Below the pieces are notes generated by a model, which did not search any database, was not told the DNA's origin, and saw only the letters and a list, made by a program, of their open reading frames with translations. Below are positions 35,103 through 45,000 of a stretch of 64,000 bases of DNA, in pieces. Source of the stretch: Bacteroidales bacterium UBA6192 (lineage in GTDB: Bacteria; Bacteroidota; Bacteroidia; Bacteroidales; F082); contig DITE01000059.1 in assembly GCA_002422725.1 (NCBI GenBank), positions 13,452-77,451 on the forward strand, written 5' to 3'. The first letter of the stretch is position 1; every line of letters begins with the position of its first letter. The translations under genes and the position numbers were made by a program.

Positions 35103-35798
35103 ATGCCAAACTCCAATCAATATACTGGCTGTACGGTAAGCATGCATAAGTGCCGGTGCTTCGAAAAGTTAACTGAAGAGGAAAGTTTGATATTGGATTC
35201 CAAATCAGTGGTTATCAGGTATAAAAAAGGAGAAATAATTAGTAAAAAGGGCAGTTTCTCCTCTCATGTAATGTATTTGATCAGTGGGTTAGCAAAAGTG
35301 TTTATCGATGACGGAGTGAACACGCTGGTGCTAAAGATCGTTCCTCCTGGTACTTTGTTTGGACTCTCTTCACTCAGCGAGGGGAACACAACTTTTCAGT
35401 ATTCAGCAAAGGCCTATATCGAATCAGAGATCAGGCTCATTGAGATTGTTGCATTCCGCGAAATGCTTATGCGAAATGCTGCTTTTGCCAAAGAAGTGAT
35501 TGATACCCTCAGTTCAAACAGTGCACAGATTAATGGCAGATTCTTTTGTCTCACCCACAAACAATCATACGGCAGACTGGCTGACATTTTGCTTTGTTTG
35601 TCCGACAGGATATTTAAAGCAGAGGAATTTGAATTGCCCTTGTCACGCAAGGAACTGGCCGAATTATCGGGAATGAGTCCGGAGACCGTGATCCGTATGC
35701 TGAAAAAGTTCGATGAAGATGGACTGATCAATCTGGATGGTAAAAATCTCAGTATTAAGGATTATGGCCGGTTGAAACGCGTTAGCGAATCAGGTTGA
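35103..35798 (+). CDS. Crp/Fnr-family transcription regulator
   Basis: A 231-residue regulator. The cyclic-nucleotide-binding-like barrel occupies about 20-145 (Y-K-K-G-E-I-I-S-K-K-G, then P-P-G-T-L-F-G-L). The Crp-type helix-turn-helix is at about 175-215 (L-S-R-K-E-L-A-E-L-S-G-M-S-P-E-T-V-I-R). Three cysteines lie close to the N terminus (C-T-V-S-M-H-K-C-R-C), which resembles the start of FNR-type sensors, but the fourth ligand is not evident. It reads away from the multiheme cytochrome operon and is the best candidate to control it, perhaps in response to oxygen, redox state or NO. Confidence 0.85.
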   Translation: MPNSNQYTGCTVSMHKCRCFEKLTEEESLILDSKSVVIRYKKGEIISKKGSFSSHVMYLISGLAKVFIDDGVNTLVLKIVPPGTLFGLSSLSEGNTTFQYSAKAYIESEIRLIEIVAFREMLMRNAAFAKEVIDTLSSNSAQINGRFFCLTHKQSYGRLADILLCLSDRIFKAEEFELPLSRKELAELSGMSPETVIRMLKKFDEDGLINLDGKNLSIKDYGRLKRVSESG

Positions 35799-35841
35799 AA
35801 AGTAATCTATTGTTTTCACTCTGCCGTCATTCAGCCAGGCA

Positions 35842-36999
35842 TTATTCATCAGGCATTTTGCCCGGGTGACTGAATTCAGGATTATTCAGGAATTCATTAT
35901 CCTGCAGCGACAATATAAATGCTTTCAAATCTGCTTTTTCCTGAGGTGTCAGCTGCACACCCCCCTTCAATACATGATGCATCAGCGGATCGATTTGAGG
36001 GGATAATTTCACATCATGCGAATAGTAATTGATCACATCGTCGAGCGTGGCGAAACGGCCATCGTGCATATAAGGCCCGCTTAAAGCAACATTGCGTAAG
36101 GTGGGTGCCTTATAGGCTCCTTTGTGCATGGGATCGCCGGTTACAGCGAAACGATCGAACGGGTCGCTGAACAGGGTGTCTTTGCCGTTGTTATAGAACA
36201 GATGTGTTGTAAATAAAGGGTTTCCACCTCCTCCATGACAATGAAAACAATCAGCACCTTCTTCGGTGGTGAATAACACATAGCCATTAAGTTCACTTTG
36301 TGTGAGTTGTAGTTCGCCCCGCAGGAAACTGTCGAAGCGTGAGTTTGCCGAAACAAAGGTGCGGATGAACTGTGCGATAGCCCTTTGAATGTTTAAAAAA
36401 GTAATGGTGTTGCTTCCGAACGCATTAAAAAAGAGTTCAGGATAACCCTCAATTTCCTGAAAAAGCTCTTTTACCCGAGTTGTATCCCCTGCCATTTCAT
36501 CTTCAGCAATAACAGCAAGCCTGACAAAATCTTCCAGATTACGGTAATCAGGCTTGTCATTTTGAGGATAAAGAAAGCCATTCCATCCATATCCACTCCT
36601 GTTCCAGACCAGATTAACAAGGGGCAGCACCACATGGTGGGTCTGTTGTCCATTGAGCCCATGAACAAAGCCCCCGGCGAAGACTGGATGATCAATACCT
36701 GCCTCGAAATTATTTGCCTGGATATGACAACTCGAACAACTCATCAGAGAGTCGGGATGGGTTCGGCCACTGAGTCTGCCATCATAAAACAGGTAGCGTC
36801 CCAGACGAATACCTTCAACTGTGAATGGGTTGTCATCCGGGATATTCAGGATGGTTGGGAAACCAAACGGAATTGTTAATTCATAGGCTGTGGGTTGATG
36901 AACAGGCGGCTCTGCTTTGTTTTTGCAGGCACTCATGTTCAGCAAAATGATAACGCAACTTATCCAGAAGTAATATTTATACAAGATCAAAAAACTCAT
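35842..36999 (-). CDS. Diheme MauG/MbnH-type cytochrome c peroxidase family protein
   Basis: A 385-residue lipoprotein: L-N-M-S-A-C-K-N. It has two haem motifs, C-S-S-C-H near the N-terminal third and C-F-H-C-H in the second half. The G-A-Y-K-A-P-T-L-R-N-V-A-L-S-G-P-Y-M-H-D stretch is the family signature. Diheme enzymes of this group either reduce peroxide or modify tryptophan in a partner protein. The ATG lies in the stop of the MbnP-like gene upstream, which points to the second role: MbnH makes kynurenine in MbnP. Confidence 0.85.
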   Translation of the reverse strand: MSFLILYKYYFWISCVIILLNMSACKNKAEPPVHQPTAYELTIPFGFPTILNIPDDNPFTVEGIRLGRYLFYDGRLSGRTHPDSLMSCSSCHIQANNFEAGIDHPVFAGGFVHGLNGQQTHHVVLPLVNLVWNRSGYGWNGFLYPQNDKPDYRNLEDFVRLAVIAEDEMAGDTTRVKELFQEIEGYPELFFNAFGSNTITFLNIQRAIAQFIRTFVSANSRFDSFLRGELQLTQSELNGYVLFTTEEGADCFHCHGGGGNPLFTTHLFYNNGKDTLFSDPFDRFAVTGDPMHKGAYKAPTLRNVALSGPYMHDGRFATLDDVINYYSHDVKLSPQIDPLMHHVLKGGVQLTPQEKADLKAFILSLQDNEFLNNPEFSHPGKMPDE

Positions 37000-37868
37000 T
37001 GTAAAGGCCTGATAACAAATACATTTCTTCCATTTTCACAACCCTGTTGCATGGCCTCCTGCTGTTGCATAATACTGCCACCCCATTGGTTGTGGTCGTA
37101 AACATGGGGTGATTTGAACCAATTATCGACCTTCATTTCCAGTTCAAAAGATTGTGTGCTCCCATCTGTGATGGTGAAATTGAGGTCGTTAAATTCAACT
37201 GAAAAATAATTCTGAATAAAGCCGGCAACCGTGTTTAACTTCTGCGGAGGCTGATATCCTTCACAATGGTCATATTGCCTGCTTTCGCCGAACTGTTGAA
37301 CAGCTGCTTTGCCTGTATCTTCGGCATATTCCTGACCAATGCCTAAATGAAAGTTAAATGGCTCAGTCTGTCCTTCGGGATTGATCCACTTTCCGTTGAG
37401 TTTCATATAATGGTAGCCACCGCCAAGATATTCGGGCCAGAACATGAACGACTCAGGAGGGTTAACAAAGAGTCCGGAAATGTTTTTTTGCTCATTAATC
37501 CCGAAAGTAAAGCTGATGCCGGTGTAGGTTCCTGCCGGGATAATTTCAGCGGGTGCAATGATCAGACTGCCCTGCAGGTCGGTATCCACGTAAAAGCAAC
37601 CACTATTACCTGTTATCTTGATGCTTTCACCTTTAGAGCGATGGAGGGTTAAGTCTGATAAAAACCATTGAATTTCGGTCACCATATATTGATTTCCTGC
37701 CTGGTTGGTGTAAATCAGTTCATCAAAATCAATATCCTGATTGTCAATGGTGTGCTTAAGCTGCATGACAATATGCCCGCCATTGGATGAATGATCGCCC
37801 TGGTTTTTGCAACCACCCATTATAAGCAGAATAAGAACTGCTGCCGGTAAAATGTGCCTGATTATCAT
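36996..37868 (-). CDS. MbnP-like copper-binding lipoprotein
   Basis: A 290-residue lipoprotein: L-I-M-G-G-C-K-N. The MbnP pattern is visible: Y-M-V-T-E-I-Q-W-F-L-S-D-L, F-M-F-W-P-E-Y-L-G-G-G-Y-H-Y-M-K-L-N-G, F-H-L-G, and a close of D-N-W-F-K-S-P-H-V-Y-D-H. In Methylosinus MbnP binds copper through a kynurenine made from Trp by MbnH. Here Trp occurs in the Q-W-F, F-W-P, G-K-W, N-W-F and Q-W-G contexts. No methanobactin genes are nearby. The stop overlaps the MbnH-like start by four bases. Confidence 0.82.
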   Translation of the reverse strand: MIIRHILPAAVLILLIMGGCKNQGDHSSNGGHIVMQLKHTIDNQDIDFDELIYTNQAGNQYMVTEIQWFLSDLTLHRSKGESIKITGNSGCFYVDTDLQGSLIIAPAEIIPAGTYTGISFTFGINEQKNISGLFVNPPESFMFWPEYLGGGYHYMKLNGKWINPEGQTEPFNFHLGIGQEYAEDTGKAAVQQFGESRQYDHCEGYQPPQKLNTVAGFIQNYFSVEFNDLNFTITDGSTQSFELEMKVDNWFKSPHVYDHNQWGGSIMQQQEAMQQGCENGRNVFVIRPLQ

Positions 37869-38216
37869 GGTTTCAATTTTTGAAATTTAGGTACAACAAA
37901 GATACAATCAATCGGACTAGAAGTAAAGCATATCAGCTTATTTATACCGGATTCTAAATAGTGAGGGTTGTTTGTCTTCTTGAGGGTTAAACTTATTCAA
38001 CTAGTTGACTTTTTAATCGGGTAGATAATTTATACTCATTCTAAATTGCTTTGGCAAGCCTTTTATTTACTGCAAAATGAAACATTAATCTGTTTTATGC
38101 GAAAAGCATGCCAGTATTAATTTTTTGTTGAATGCTTGCCATGTGTAAGAGGTTTGTTTATTTTTATGAGCCTAATCAGAGATTATAGATAGTAAAACAT
38201 ACCTATTCATGAGTAA
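37869..38216. other. Divergent region between MbnP-like and T9SS genes
   Basis: 348 AT-rich bases. A minus-strand TATCTTTG at 37897-37904 lies about 30 bases before the MbnP-like ATG and should drive that pair. I see no clear plus-strand promoter for the T9SS gene and no RNA gene. Confidence 0.5.
37897..37904 (-). promoter_or_regulatory. Promoter -7 element for MbnP-MbnH
   Basis: TATCTTTG on the minus strand, 28 bases before the ATG at 37868. The upstream element is weak. Confidence 0.5.
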
Positions 38217-39779
38217 ATGACTACGTTAAAAATCATATATATCTTTCTTTTCCTGCTCTTTTTATATTTCAAACCAGTGGTTTCATGCTCCCAGGAATAT
38301 TTTAATATGCGAATAGATGTTATTGAATCTGGCTCTTATGATGTGTGCCAAGATATTTTAGCATTAAATGATGGTTATCTCATCCCAGCAAACTATGTAG
38401 AGGAAATTAATGATAATACATGGTCAAATTGCTTTATAAAACTTGATCAGGAAGGTAATATCGTCAATAGCAAATGTTATGATAATAGCATTGTAAGCAA
38501 AGTTTTGAGCTATTATCAAGGAAGCTTACGTCAAAGTAATTACAATGAAGTTTACTATAATGTCGGATATTGCAGATATTATATTAATAGTGAAAATGTT
38601 TATACAGGATTAATTTATAAGATTAATTCGGATTTTGATACGCTTTGGACAAGAACATATACTGATCTTGAGAAGCTAAATGATATTGATCACGTTTTTT
38701 ACCACTTGAGTATAGTTTCCAATGATAATTTGATTATTTCCGGGTATATACGAGACAGCTCAGCAAACTATAAAGCATTGCTTATGCTTGTTGACAGTTC
38801 AGGAAATGAGCAATGGCGCCGGTATTACGAAAGCGGGCCTTACAATAAGGGCATCAATGTGATCCCCACCCCTGACGGAGGATTTGCCCTTTCGTGCTAC
38901 AAATGGGTTCCGCAAAACAACACAGCACACAACTACCTGATCAAAACCGACAGCTTGGGCAATGAGCAATGGCGACGCTTCATTGGAGGCCTTTATAAAG
39001 ATGGTCCTTTATATCTGGCCAACTCGCCCGACAGCACCATCGTTGGAGCTTATGAATATTCGGATGGTTTGGCACCTTCTTCGTCAGACAGTTACAATCG
39101 TATTGCAGTTGTGAAATATACCCTACAGGGGGACAATCTGTTTGAGAAGATATATGGTGAAAGTATTCTGAATCGACGGGTCTCATCCATAACACCGGAT
39201 AACCAGGGGAATTTTGTCGTGTCAGGTTCAAATAAATTCTATCCTCCTGAAGGAAATTACTCTTATGAAGGTACTTTACTCAAGGTGGACAATAGCGGCG
39301 ATTTCGTTTGGTACAGGCAATACAGACACCCAAGCACAACTGTTTCCTTTAATTACCTGGAGGGTGTCACCCATGCGCCTGACGGTGGTTTTGCTGCTGT
39401 AGGTACAATATACGGAATGCACCCTGATCCTTTAGGTCAGGATATGTGGGTAATCAAGGTGGACAGCATGGGCTGCATCAACTTTGATGATTGCTGGGTG
39501 GGTGAGAAAGAACTGCCGATGCCACAAAACGAAACGGCCATGCTGCGTGTGCACCCAAACCCTGCAAAGGACAGGATACGGCTTGATTTTGGGTCGGAAG
39601 CACTTCACTTGCCAAAAACACTCAGGCTGTACGACAGCTATGGACAGGTGCGCCAAAACGTTCAACTGGAGCCGGGCCTTACCGAAGCCGATATAAGCGG
39701 CCTACCGCCGGGGATGTATGTGGGGGTGGTTTGGTGCAATGAACTGCAATTGGGAACATTCAAATTTGTTGCATATTAA
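38217..39779 (+). CDS. T9SS-secreted protein with repeated strand motifs (mosaic composition)
   Basis: A 520-residue secreted protein. The signal peptide ends near V-V-S-C-S-Q. The body has repeats around (D/N)-x-(S/L)-G-N-E-Q-W-R-R (twice near 200 and 250) and T-P-D-G-G-F-A, a pattern seen in propeller-like repeats. The end (V-H-P-N-P-A-K-D-R-I-R-L-D-F through L-P-P-G-M-Y-V-G-V) is a type A sorting domain. The first 590 bases are clearly AT-richer, with different codon use from the rest, and the change falls near 38805. Function unknown. Confidence 0.82.
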   Translation: MTTLKIIYIFLFLLFLYFKPVVSCSQEYFNMRIDVIESGSYDVCQDILALNDGYLIPANYVEEINDNTWSNCFIKLDQEGNIVNSKCYDNSIVSKVLSYYQGSLRQSNYNEVYYNVGYCRYYINSENVYTGLIYKINSDFDTLWTRTYTDLEKLNDIDHVFYHLSIVSNDNLIISGYIRDSSANYKALLMLVDSSGNEQWRRYYESGPYNKGINVIPTPDGGFALSCYKWVPQNNTAHNYLIKTDSLGNEQWRRFIGGLYKDGPLYLANSPDSTIVGAYEYSDGLAPSSSDSYNRIAVVKYTLQGDNLFEKIYGESILNRRVSSITPDNQGNFVVSGSNKFYPPEGNYSYEGTLLKVDNSGDFVWYRQYRHPSTTVSFNYLEGVTHAPDGGFAAVGTIYGMHPDPLGQDMWVIKVDSMGCINFDDCWVGEKELPMPQNETAMLRVHPNPAKDRIRLDFGSEALHLPKTLRLYDSYGQVRQNVQLEPGLTEADISGLPPGMYVGVVWCNELQLGTFKFVAY

Positions 39780-39836
39780 AATGTATAATTCAGATTAGGT
39801 CGATATGAATTGGTAATAAATCAAAAAAATACAACC

Positions 39837-40724
39837 ATGAAATCAAAAATTTTAGTGTTAACCATCTTGCTTGCAACCTACCTGATGCCTGTTCAAGTTA
39901 ATGGGCAGCAAGAAAATATTATGCAAGATTCAATGACCTTTGCCATCCTTTCGCTCACCTATTATGGCTACGAGCTTGTGGGCGGGCATGTGTCCTACCA
40001 TCCGCTCTGCGACAATTACTGCGAATGGGATAATATTCCGCTGCGATACCAATATGTTACTTATGGCGATTTTTTTGAAGAAAATTTCTTTTACACTTAC
40101 AACAATGAATTATTACTCAGTGCTACTTATGGTTGGATGGGCGGTGGATGGTCTGACCCCTATCCTCATCCTTTCTGGCCTGTCGATTCGTTCCCTGCCG
40201 ATCAAAACAATCTACCTGTCCCTTTTCCACAGTATGTAAAATATTATACTTATGATATTGGGATTCCTATGGAAGAGTTCCTGCTTAGGGCCGATTCGGC
40301 ATGGAAAGCAGCATCAACATTAGACATCGTCAGGGAGTATGCCCAATATGCCCATTGGGTTGGCATTTTTAAATGGCCATACAACGTACAAATATATCCG
40401 GATATGGACCCAGGCACCCGTTGGGTTATCATGCTGTACTATGGCAACGATTTTATTACGGGTCTGCCAATAGATCAACATAAACCGGATATGTTTCGTG
40501 TTTATCCGGTAAACGACAAACTTTATGTTAAAGCCGAAATAGCGGATTCATCCAAAAACCACCGCTTAAAACTTTACGATACTTTTGGTCGTATGCACAA
40601 AAACATCCCCTTGCAGGAAGGCATAGCTGGAACTGACATCAGCAACCTCAGCAAGGGAGTATATGTTGCAACAATATCATCACCTGATGGAATTGTATAT
40701 TCAACAAAGCTGGTTGTGCAGTAA
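39837..40724 (+). CDS. T9SS-type secreted protein of unknown function
   Basis: A 295-residue protein from the ATG at 39837; the signal peptide ends Q-V-N-G-Q-Q. The middle is rich in Tyr, Trp and Pro (G-W-M-G-G-G-W-S-D-P-Y-P-H-P-F-W-P) and matches no family I know. The last 75 residues (V-Y-P-V-N-D-K-L-Y-V, L-K-L-Y-D-T-F-G-R, L-S-K-G-V-Y-V-A-T-I) form a type A sorting domain in which P-N-P is replaced by P-V-N. It resembles the end of the upstream gene in order of motifs (L-Y-D-x-x-G, G-x-x-x-x-D-I-S-x-L). Confidence 0.75.
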   Translation: MKSKILVLTILLATYLMPVQVNGQQENIMQDSMTFAILSLTYYGYELVGGHVSYHPLCDNYCEWDNIPLRYQYVTYGDFFEENFFYTYNNELLLSATYGWMGGGWSDPYPHPFWPVDSFPADQNNLPVPFPQYVKYYTYDIGIPMEEFLLRADSAWKAASTLDIVREYAQYAHWVGIFKWPYNVQIYPDMDPGTRWVIMLYYGNDFITGLPIDQHKPDMFRVYPVNDKLYVKAEIADSSKNHRLKLYDTFGRMHKNIPLQEGIAGTDISNLSKGVYVATISSPDGIVYSTKLVVQ

Positions 40725-40841
40725 TTGCCCGACTATTCGTTAGTAGAGCCATAGAATCAATTATTTCCTTCACTATATTCCCTCCAGGGTTGTTATGGCT
40801 ACGCCCTTTCCGTCCCCGCCCGGAGTCTTCCAAATTATACC

Positions 40842-40849
40842 TACCTTTG
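40842..40849 (+). promoter_or_regulatory. Promoter -7 element for the DUF2027-Smr gene
   Basis: TACCTTTG at 40842-40849, 20 bases before the ATG. Confidence 0.5.
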
Positions 40850-40868
40850 CACGCTAATTCAAGCGTAA

Positions 40869-41939
40869 ATGTCGAGATTCAAACAAGGGGATAAAGTTAA
40901 ATTCCTGAACGAAAAGGGTGGAGGTGTTGTGGTTCGGATGATCGACACACGGATGGTACTGGTTGCTATTGAAGATGGGTTTGAGATTCCGGTATTGATC
41001 AATGAAATTGTGTTGGCCGAGGGGCAGGCCTCTGTTGCGAAAATCGATGCACAGGTCCAGGCAGTAAAGCGTGAACTGACTGAGCAGGCTGATGCAGCCG
41101 ATGCCGCTCGCAGGGGAAGTCTCAGACGATTTGCCAGGAATCCGGAACAGGAAGGAATTTACCTCGCATTTGTGCCTCACGATCAGCAATGGATACTCAC
41201 AGGCCTGCTCGATGTTGTGCTGGTGAATCATACACCCGCTGAACTCCTTTATAGTGTCAGCCTGCAGGATGAGGGAGTGTTTGTGAATGCCGATTATGGC
41301 GAGATTGCTTCTTTTAGCAAGGTCGTTATCGAAACAATCGCCCGCGAAGACATCAACTATTGGTGTCTTGGCATGGTTCAGGCTATTCTGATTCAGGATA
41401 GAAGCAAAGATGCTTTTCTTCCCTTGCATGCCCCATTCGATATCAAACCGAATCGGTTTTTTAAAGAAGGAAGTTACACTTTATTCAGTGTGTTGGGCGA
41501 CAAAGCCCTGACAATCAATCTGCAATCATTGAGTTCGCTGATGGCTGGAAAAGACCTGCTGCAGGATACAAAATTCGACAAAGCAGTTGACGAACCGGTG
41601 AGACGACATAAAAAGGAAGCAGCAATGATCGACAAACACCGCACTGCTGCAAACGAAGCTGTTGTAGACCTTCACATTGCCGAGCTGGTGGATAACATAG
41701 CCGGTATGTCGAGCAAGGATATGTTCGCCATTCAGACAGATTATTTCCGAAAGGCGTTGGATAGTGCCCTTCAGAATGATTACAACAAGGTAACCTTTAT
41801 TCATGGGGTAGGGAATGGCGTTTTGAAACAGGCAATCATCAAAGTACTGGAGGAGTTTGAAGGTACCGAAAGCAGGATGGCATCAATGAGTAAATTTGGT
41901 GTGGGGGCTATTGATGTGATTATTCGTGATAAAAATTAA
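40869..41939 (+). CDS. DUF2027 and Smr domain protein
   Basis: A 356-residue cytoplasmic protein. The N terminus (F-K-Q-G-D-K-V-K-F-L-N-E-K-G-G-G-V-V) is a KOW-like start typical of DUF2027 in Bacteroidota. The C-terminal 80 residues are a Smr domain with V-D-L-H-I near 275 and V-T-F-I-H-G-V-G-N-G-V-L-K, the fold that gives MutS2 its nuclease activity. Nucleic acid binding or cleavage is likely; the target is unknown. It stands alone between its own promoter and CcsBA. Confidence 0.87.
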   Translation: MSRFKQGDKVKFLNEKGGGVVVRMIDTRMVLVAIEDGFEIPVLINEIVLAEGQASVAKIDAQVQAVKRELTEQADAADAARRGSLRRFARNPEQEGIYLAFVPHDQQWILTGLLDVVLVNHTPAELLYSVSLQDEGVFVNADYGEIASFSKVVIETIAREDINYWCLGMVQAILIQDRSKDAFLPLHAPFDIKPNRFFKEGSYTLFSVLGDKALTINLQSLSSLMAGKDLLQDTKFDKAVDEPVRRHKKEAAMIDKHRTAANEAVVDLHIAELVDNIAGMSSKDMFAIQTDYFRKALDSALQNDYNKVTFIHGVGNGVLKQAIIKVLEEFEGTESRMASMSKFGVGAIDVIIRDKN

Positions 41940-42045
41940 GATTTATTTATCTGGTAAATAGGTACTTAATAAAGTGTTGGCTTTTTGATGCTATCAATTC
42001 ATAGTGATTGTAGAAGCAAACCTATAGAATTTAATTTGTTTTCAT

Positions 42046-42053
42046 TATTTTTG
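42046..42053 (+). promoter_or_regulatory. Promoter -7 element for ccsBA
   Basis: TATTTTTG at 42046-42053, 45 bases before the ATG. Confidence 0.5.
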
Positions 42054-42097
42054 GCCTGTTTAATTCATTGTTTAATTGATAACAACATAAAATTTCT

Positions 42098-45000
42098 ATG
42101 ATAAAGAAGATCCTGAAAATATTGTTTTCTATGGAAGTCATGGGATTGTTGGTAATTGCTTTTGCAGTTTCGGCAGGAGTGGCCACCTTCATCGAAAATG
42201 ATTACGGTATCCCGGGAGCCAAAACAGCAGTTTATAATGCCACCTGGTTCGAAATACTGCTGTTGTTACTAGGTATTAATTTGATTGTCAATATTTTTCG
42301 CTACAAGATGTACCGTCGTGAAAAATTGGCGGTTTTTACATTCCACTTGTCCTTTATTGTCATCCTGCTGGGTTCGGGAATCACACGCTTTATCGGTTAC
42401 GAAGGCATCATGAGTATCCGTGAAGGTGCTTCGGCAAACACCATGTTGTCGGATGCAACTTATGTGATGGCAGAAGCCCGTTACAATGGTGAGATGGTTT
42501 ACACCGATAAAAAGGTATTGCTTTCAACGCTGAACCAGCGCTCATACAAGTCAGGAGTAAGGGTAGGAGATAAGAAAGTAAGCATGAAATCACTCAAATA
42601 TGTGCCCAACGCCCAGGAAATGCTTGTGCACGGCAAGTCGGGCGGTGACGCATATGTAGTAATGGTTGTGTCGGGAGCCGAAAGTGGCCGGAACAGTTTG
42701 TCGATAAAGCAGGGTGAGCAGCGCAACTTTATGGGGATTGATTTTTTGTTCGACCTGCCATTCGACAGCAGCGCTGTTAACCTGACACTGAGTGCAGGAA
42801 AACTCAGTATCCATGTTCCGGAACCTATGACAGCAATGTCCATGATGGGCGGCACTGCAGATAGCCTTTTGCCGGGAACCTGGCATCCTTTTGAAACACG
42901 CAAACTTTATAGCCTGGGGGCCCTGCGTATCGTCCTTACGGATATTTATGAGCATGGCAAGGTGGATTATAAAACCTATGCCGGCAAAGACATGAATTTT
43001 ATGAATGCCCTTGTTATTGAGCTTCAATCGGGCGATGAAACCCGGGAGATCACCTTAAGGGGAGGCCAGGGCTATATCGGTGAAACAACTGTAGCCGAGA
43101 TCAATGGTATTGAGCTTAAGATGATGTATGGAGCAAAGGTGCTTGATTTGCCATTCTCGATCAAACTGAATGATTTTCAGTTGGAACGATACCCGGGATC
43201 AAAGAGTCCGGCTTCGTATGCAAGCGAGGTTACCCTGGTCGACGCTTCAGCAAATATTGAAAAGCCCTACAGGATTTTCATGAATAATGTGTTGCAATAC
43301 GGGGGATATCGCTTTTTTCAATCATCTTATGATAAGGATGAGAAGGGTACTGTTTTGTCGGTAAATAAAGATCCTTACGGCACCTTTGTTACCTATGTTG
43401 GTTATTTTTTGATGACATTGGGAATGATACTCGCTTTATTCAGCCGCAATAGTCGGTTTGCCTTGCTTGGACGCATGTTGAACAAGAGCAAAGATGCGGG
43501 GAAAGTTATCTCTGTGGCTTTGTTATTGGTTGTGTTTTCTATGCCTTCCTTTGGTCAGCAGATTCAGAGGAAGAGTGTCAGCGAAACTAAAATCATTGAT
43601 GTGGGTCATGCAGCCGGTTTTGGCGAATTGTTGGTGCAGGATCATGATGGCCGGCTCAAGCCAATGAACACCCTGGCAAGTGAGATGTTGCGTAAAGTGT
43701 CGCGTAAGAGTTCGCTTGAGGGCCTCAATCCGGAACAAGTTTTGCTAGGGATGTTAACCCAGCCCGAAAGCTGGCAGATGATTCCCATGATTAAAGTATC
43801 GCATCCACAATTGAAGAGTTATCTTGGCCTGAATGGCAACCTTGCTGCTTTCGTTGATTTCCTGGATTTTACCGATGGTGGTGGTGGCTATAAACTTCGC
43901 GACCTTGTGAACCAGGCCTATGGAAAAAAACCATCTGAGCGCAGCAAGTTCGACAATGATGTGATGGCTGTTGACGAAAGGGTTAACATCTCCTACATGG
44001 TTTATACCGGTGATCTGCTGAAAGTTCTGCCCGATCCGGGCGATTCGCACAAGCCCTGGCTTTCGCCTGGTAAATCCGCAGTTGGCATCAATGCCGAAGA
44101 CTCAGCCTTTATCGTCGAGGTATTACCCTATTACTTCATGTCGCTTAACTCAGGCGATATGGAACAGGCGAATTTGCTATTGGATGGCATAAAAAACTTT
44201 CAGCAGAAATTTGGTGCCGATATCATGCCGGCTCCATCAAAAGTCAAATTGGAAATAGCCTATAACAATATGCTCATTTTCGACCGGCTAGGGAAGTATT
44301 ATGGGATGGTCGGAGTCATCATGCTGATTTTGGTCTTTATGAATATTTTCCGCGAGCGACGTTGGATTAATCTGGTTATCAAAATATTTTATGCGATAAT
44401 CATTGTGTTCTTTATTTTTCAGACAGCCGGTCTGGCCATGCGATGGTACATTGCGGGTCGTGCCCCGTGGAGCAATGGCTATGAATCAATGATTTATATT
44501 GGCTGGGTTACAGTGCTTGCCGGGTTGATTTTTTCAAGAAAGTCGCAAATGACCATAGCGGCAACTTCCATATTGGCTTCCATCATCCTGATGGTTGCTC
44601 ATCTGAGCTGGATGGACCCCGAAATCACAAACCTGGTTCCTGTGCTGAAATCATACTGGTTAACCATTCACGTTTCGGTTATCACAGCAAGTTATGGATT
44701 TCTCGCCCTCGGTGCATTGCTTGGATTCATCAGCCTGATTTTGATGATCCTGAAGTCGAAGAAAAACCACGAACACCTGCGTGATAAGATCAGAGAACTG
44801 GCTCACATTAATGAAAGAACCGTAATTATTGGTCTTTACCTGCTAACCATCGGTACTTTCCTCGGTGGCATATGGGCTAATGAATCCTGGGGACGATATT
44901 GGGGATGGGATCCGAAAGAAACATGGGCATTGGTAACCATACTGGTTTATACATTTATAGCCCACATGGGCTATACACCCGGCCTGAAAACCGATTACAA

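Noticed and set aside
30748..38095. The 13-base string CATTAATCTGTTT occurring at 30748-30760 and 38083-38095
   Set aside because: Both copies lie in AT-rich gaps, the match does not extend clearly, and one 13-base repeat in this length of sequence can be chance.
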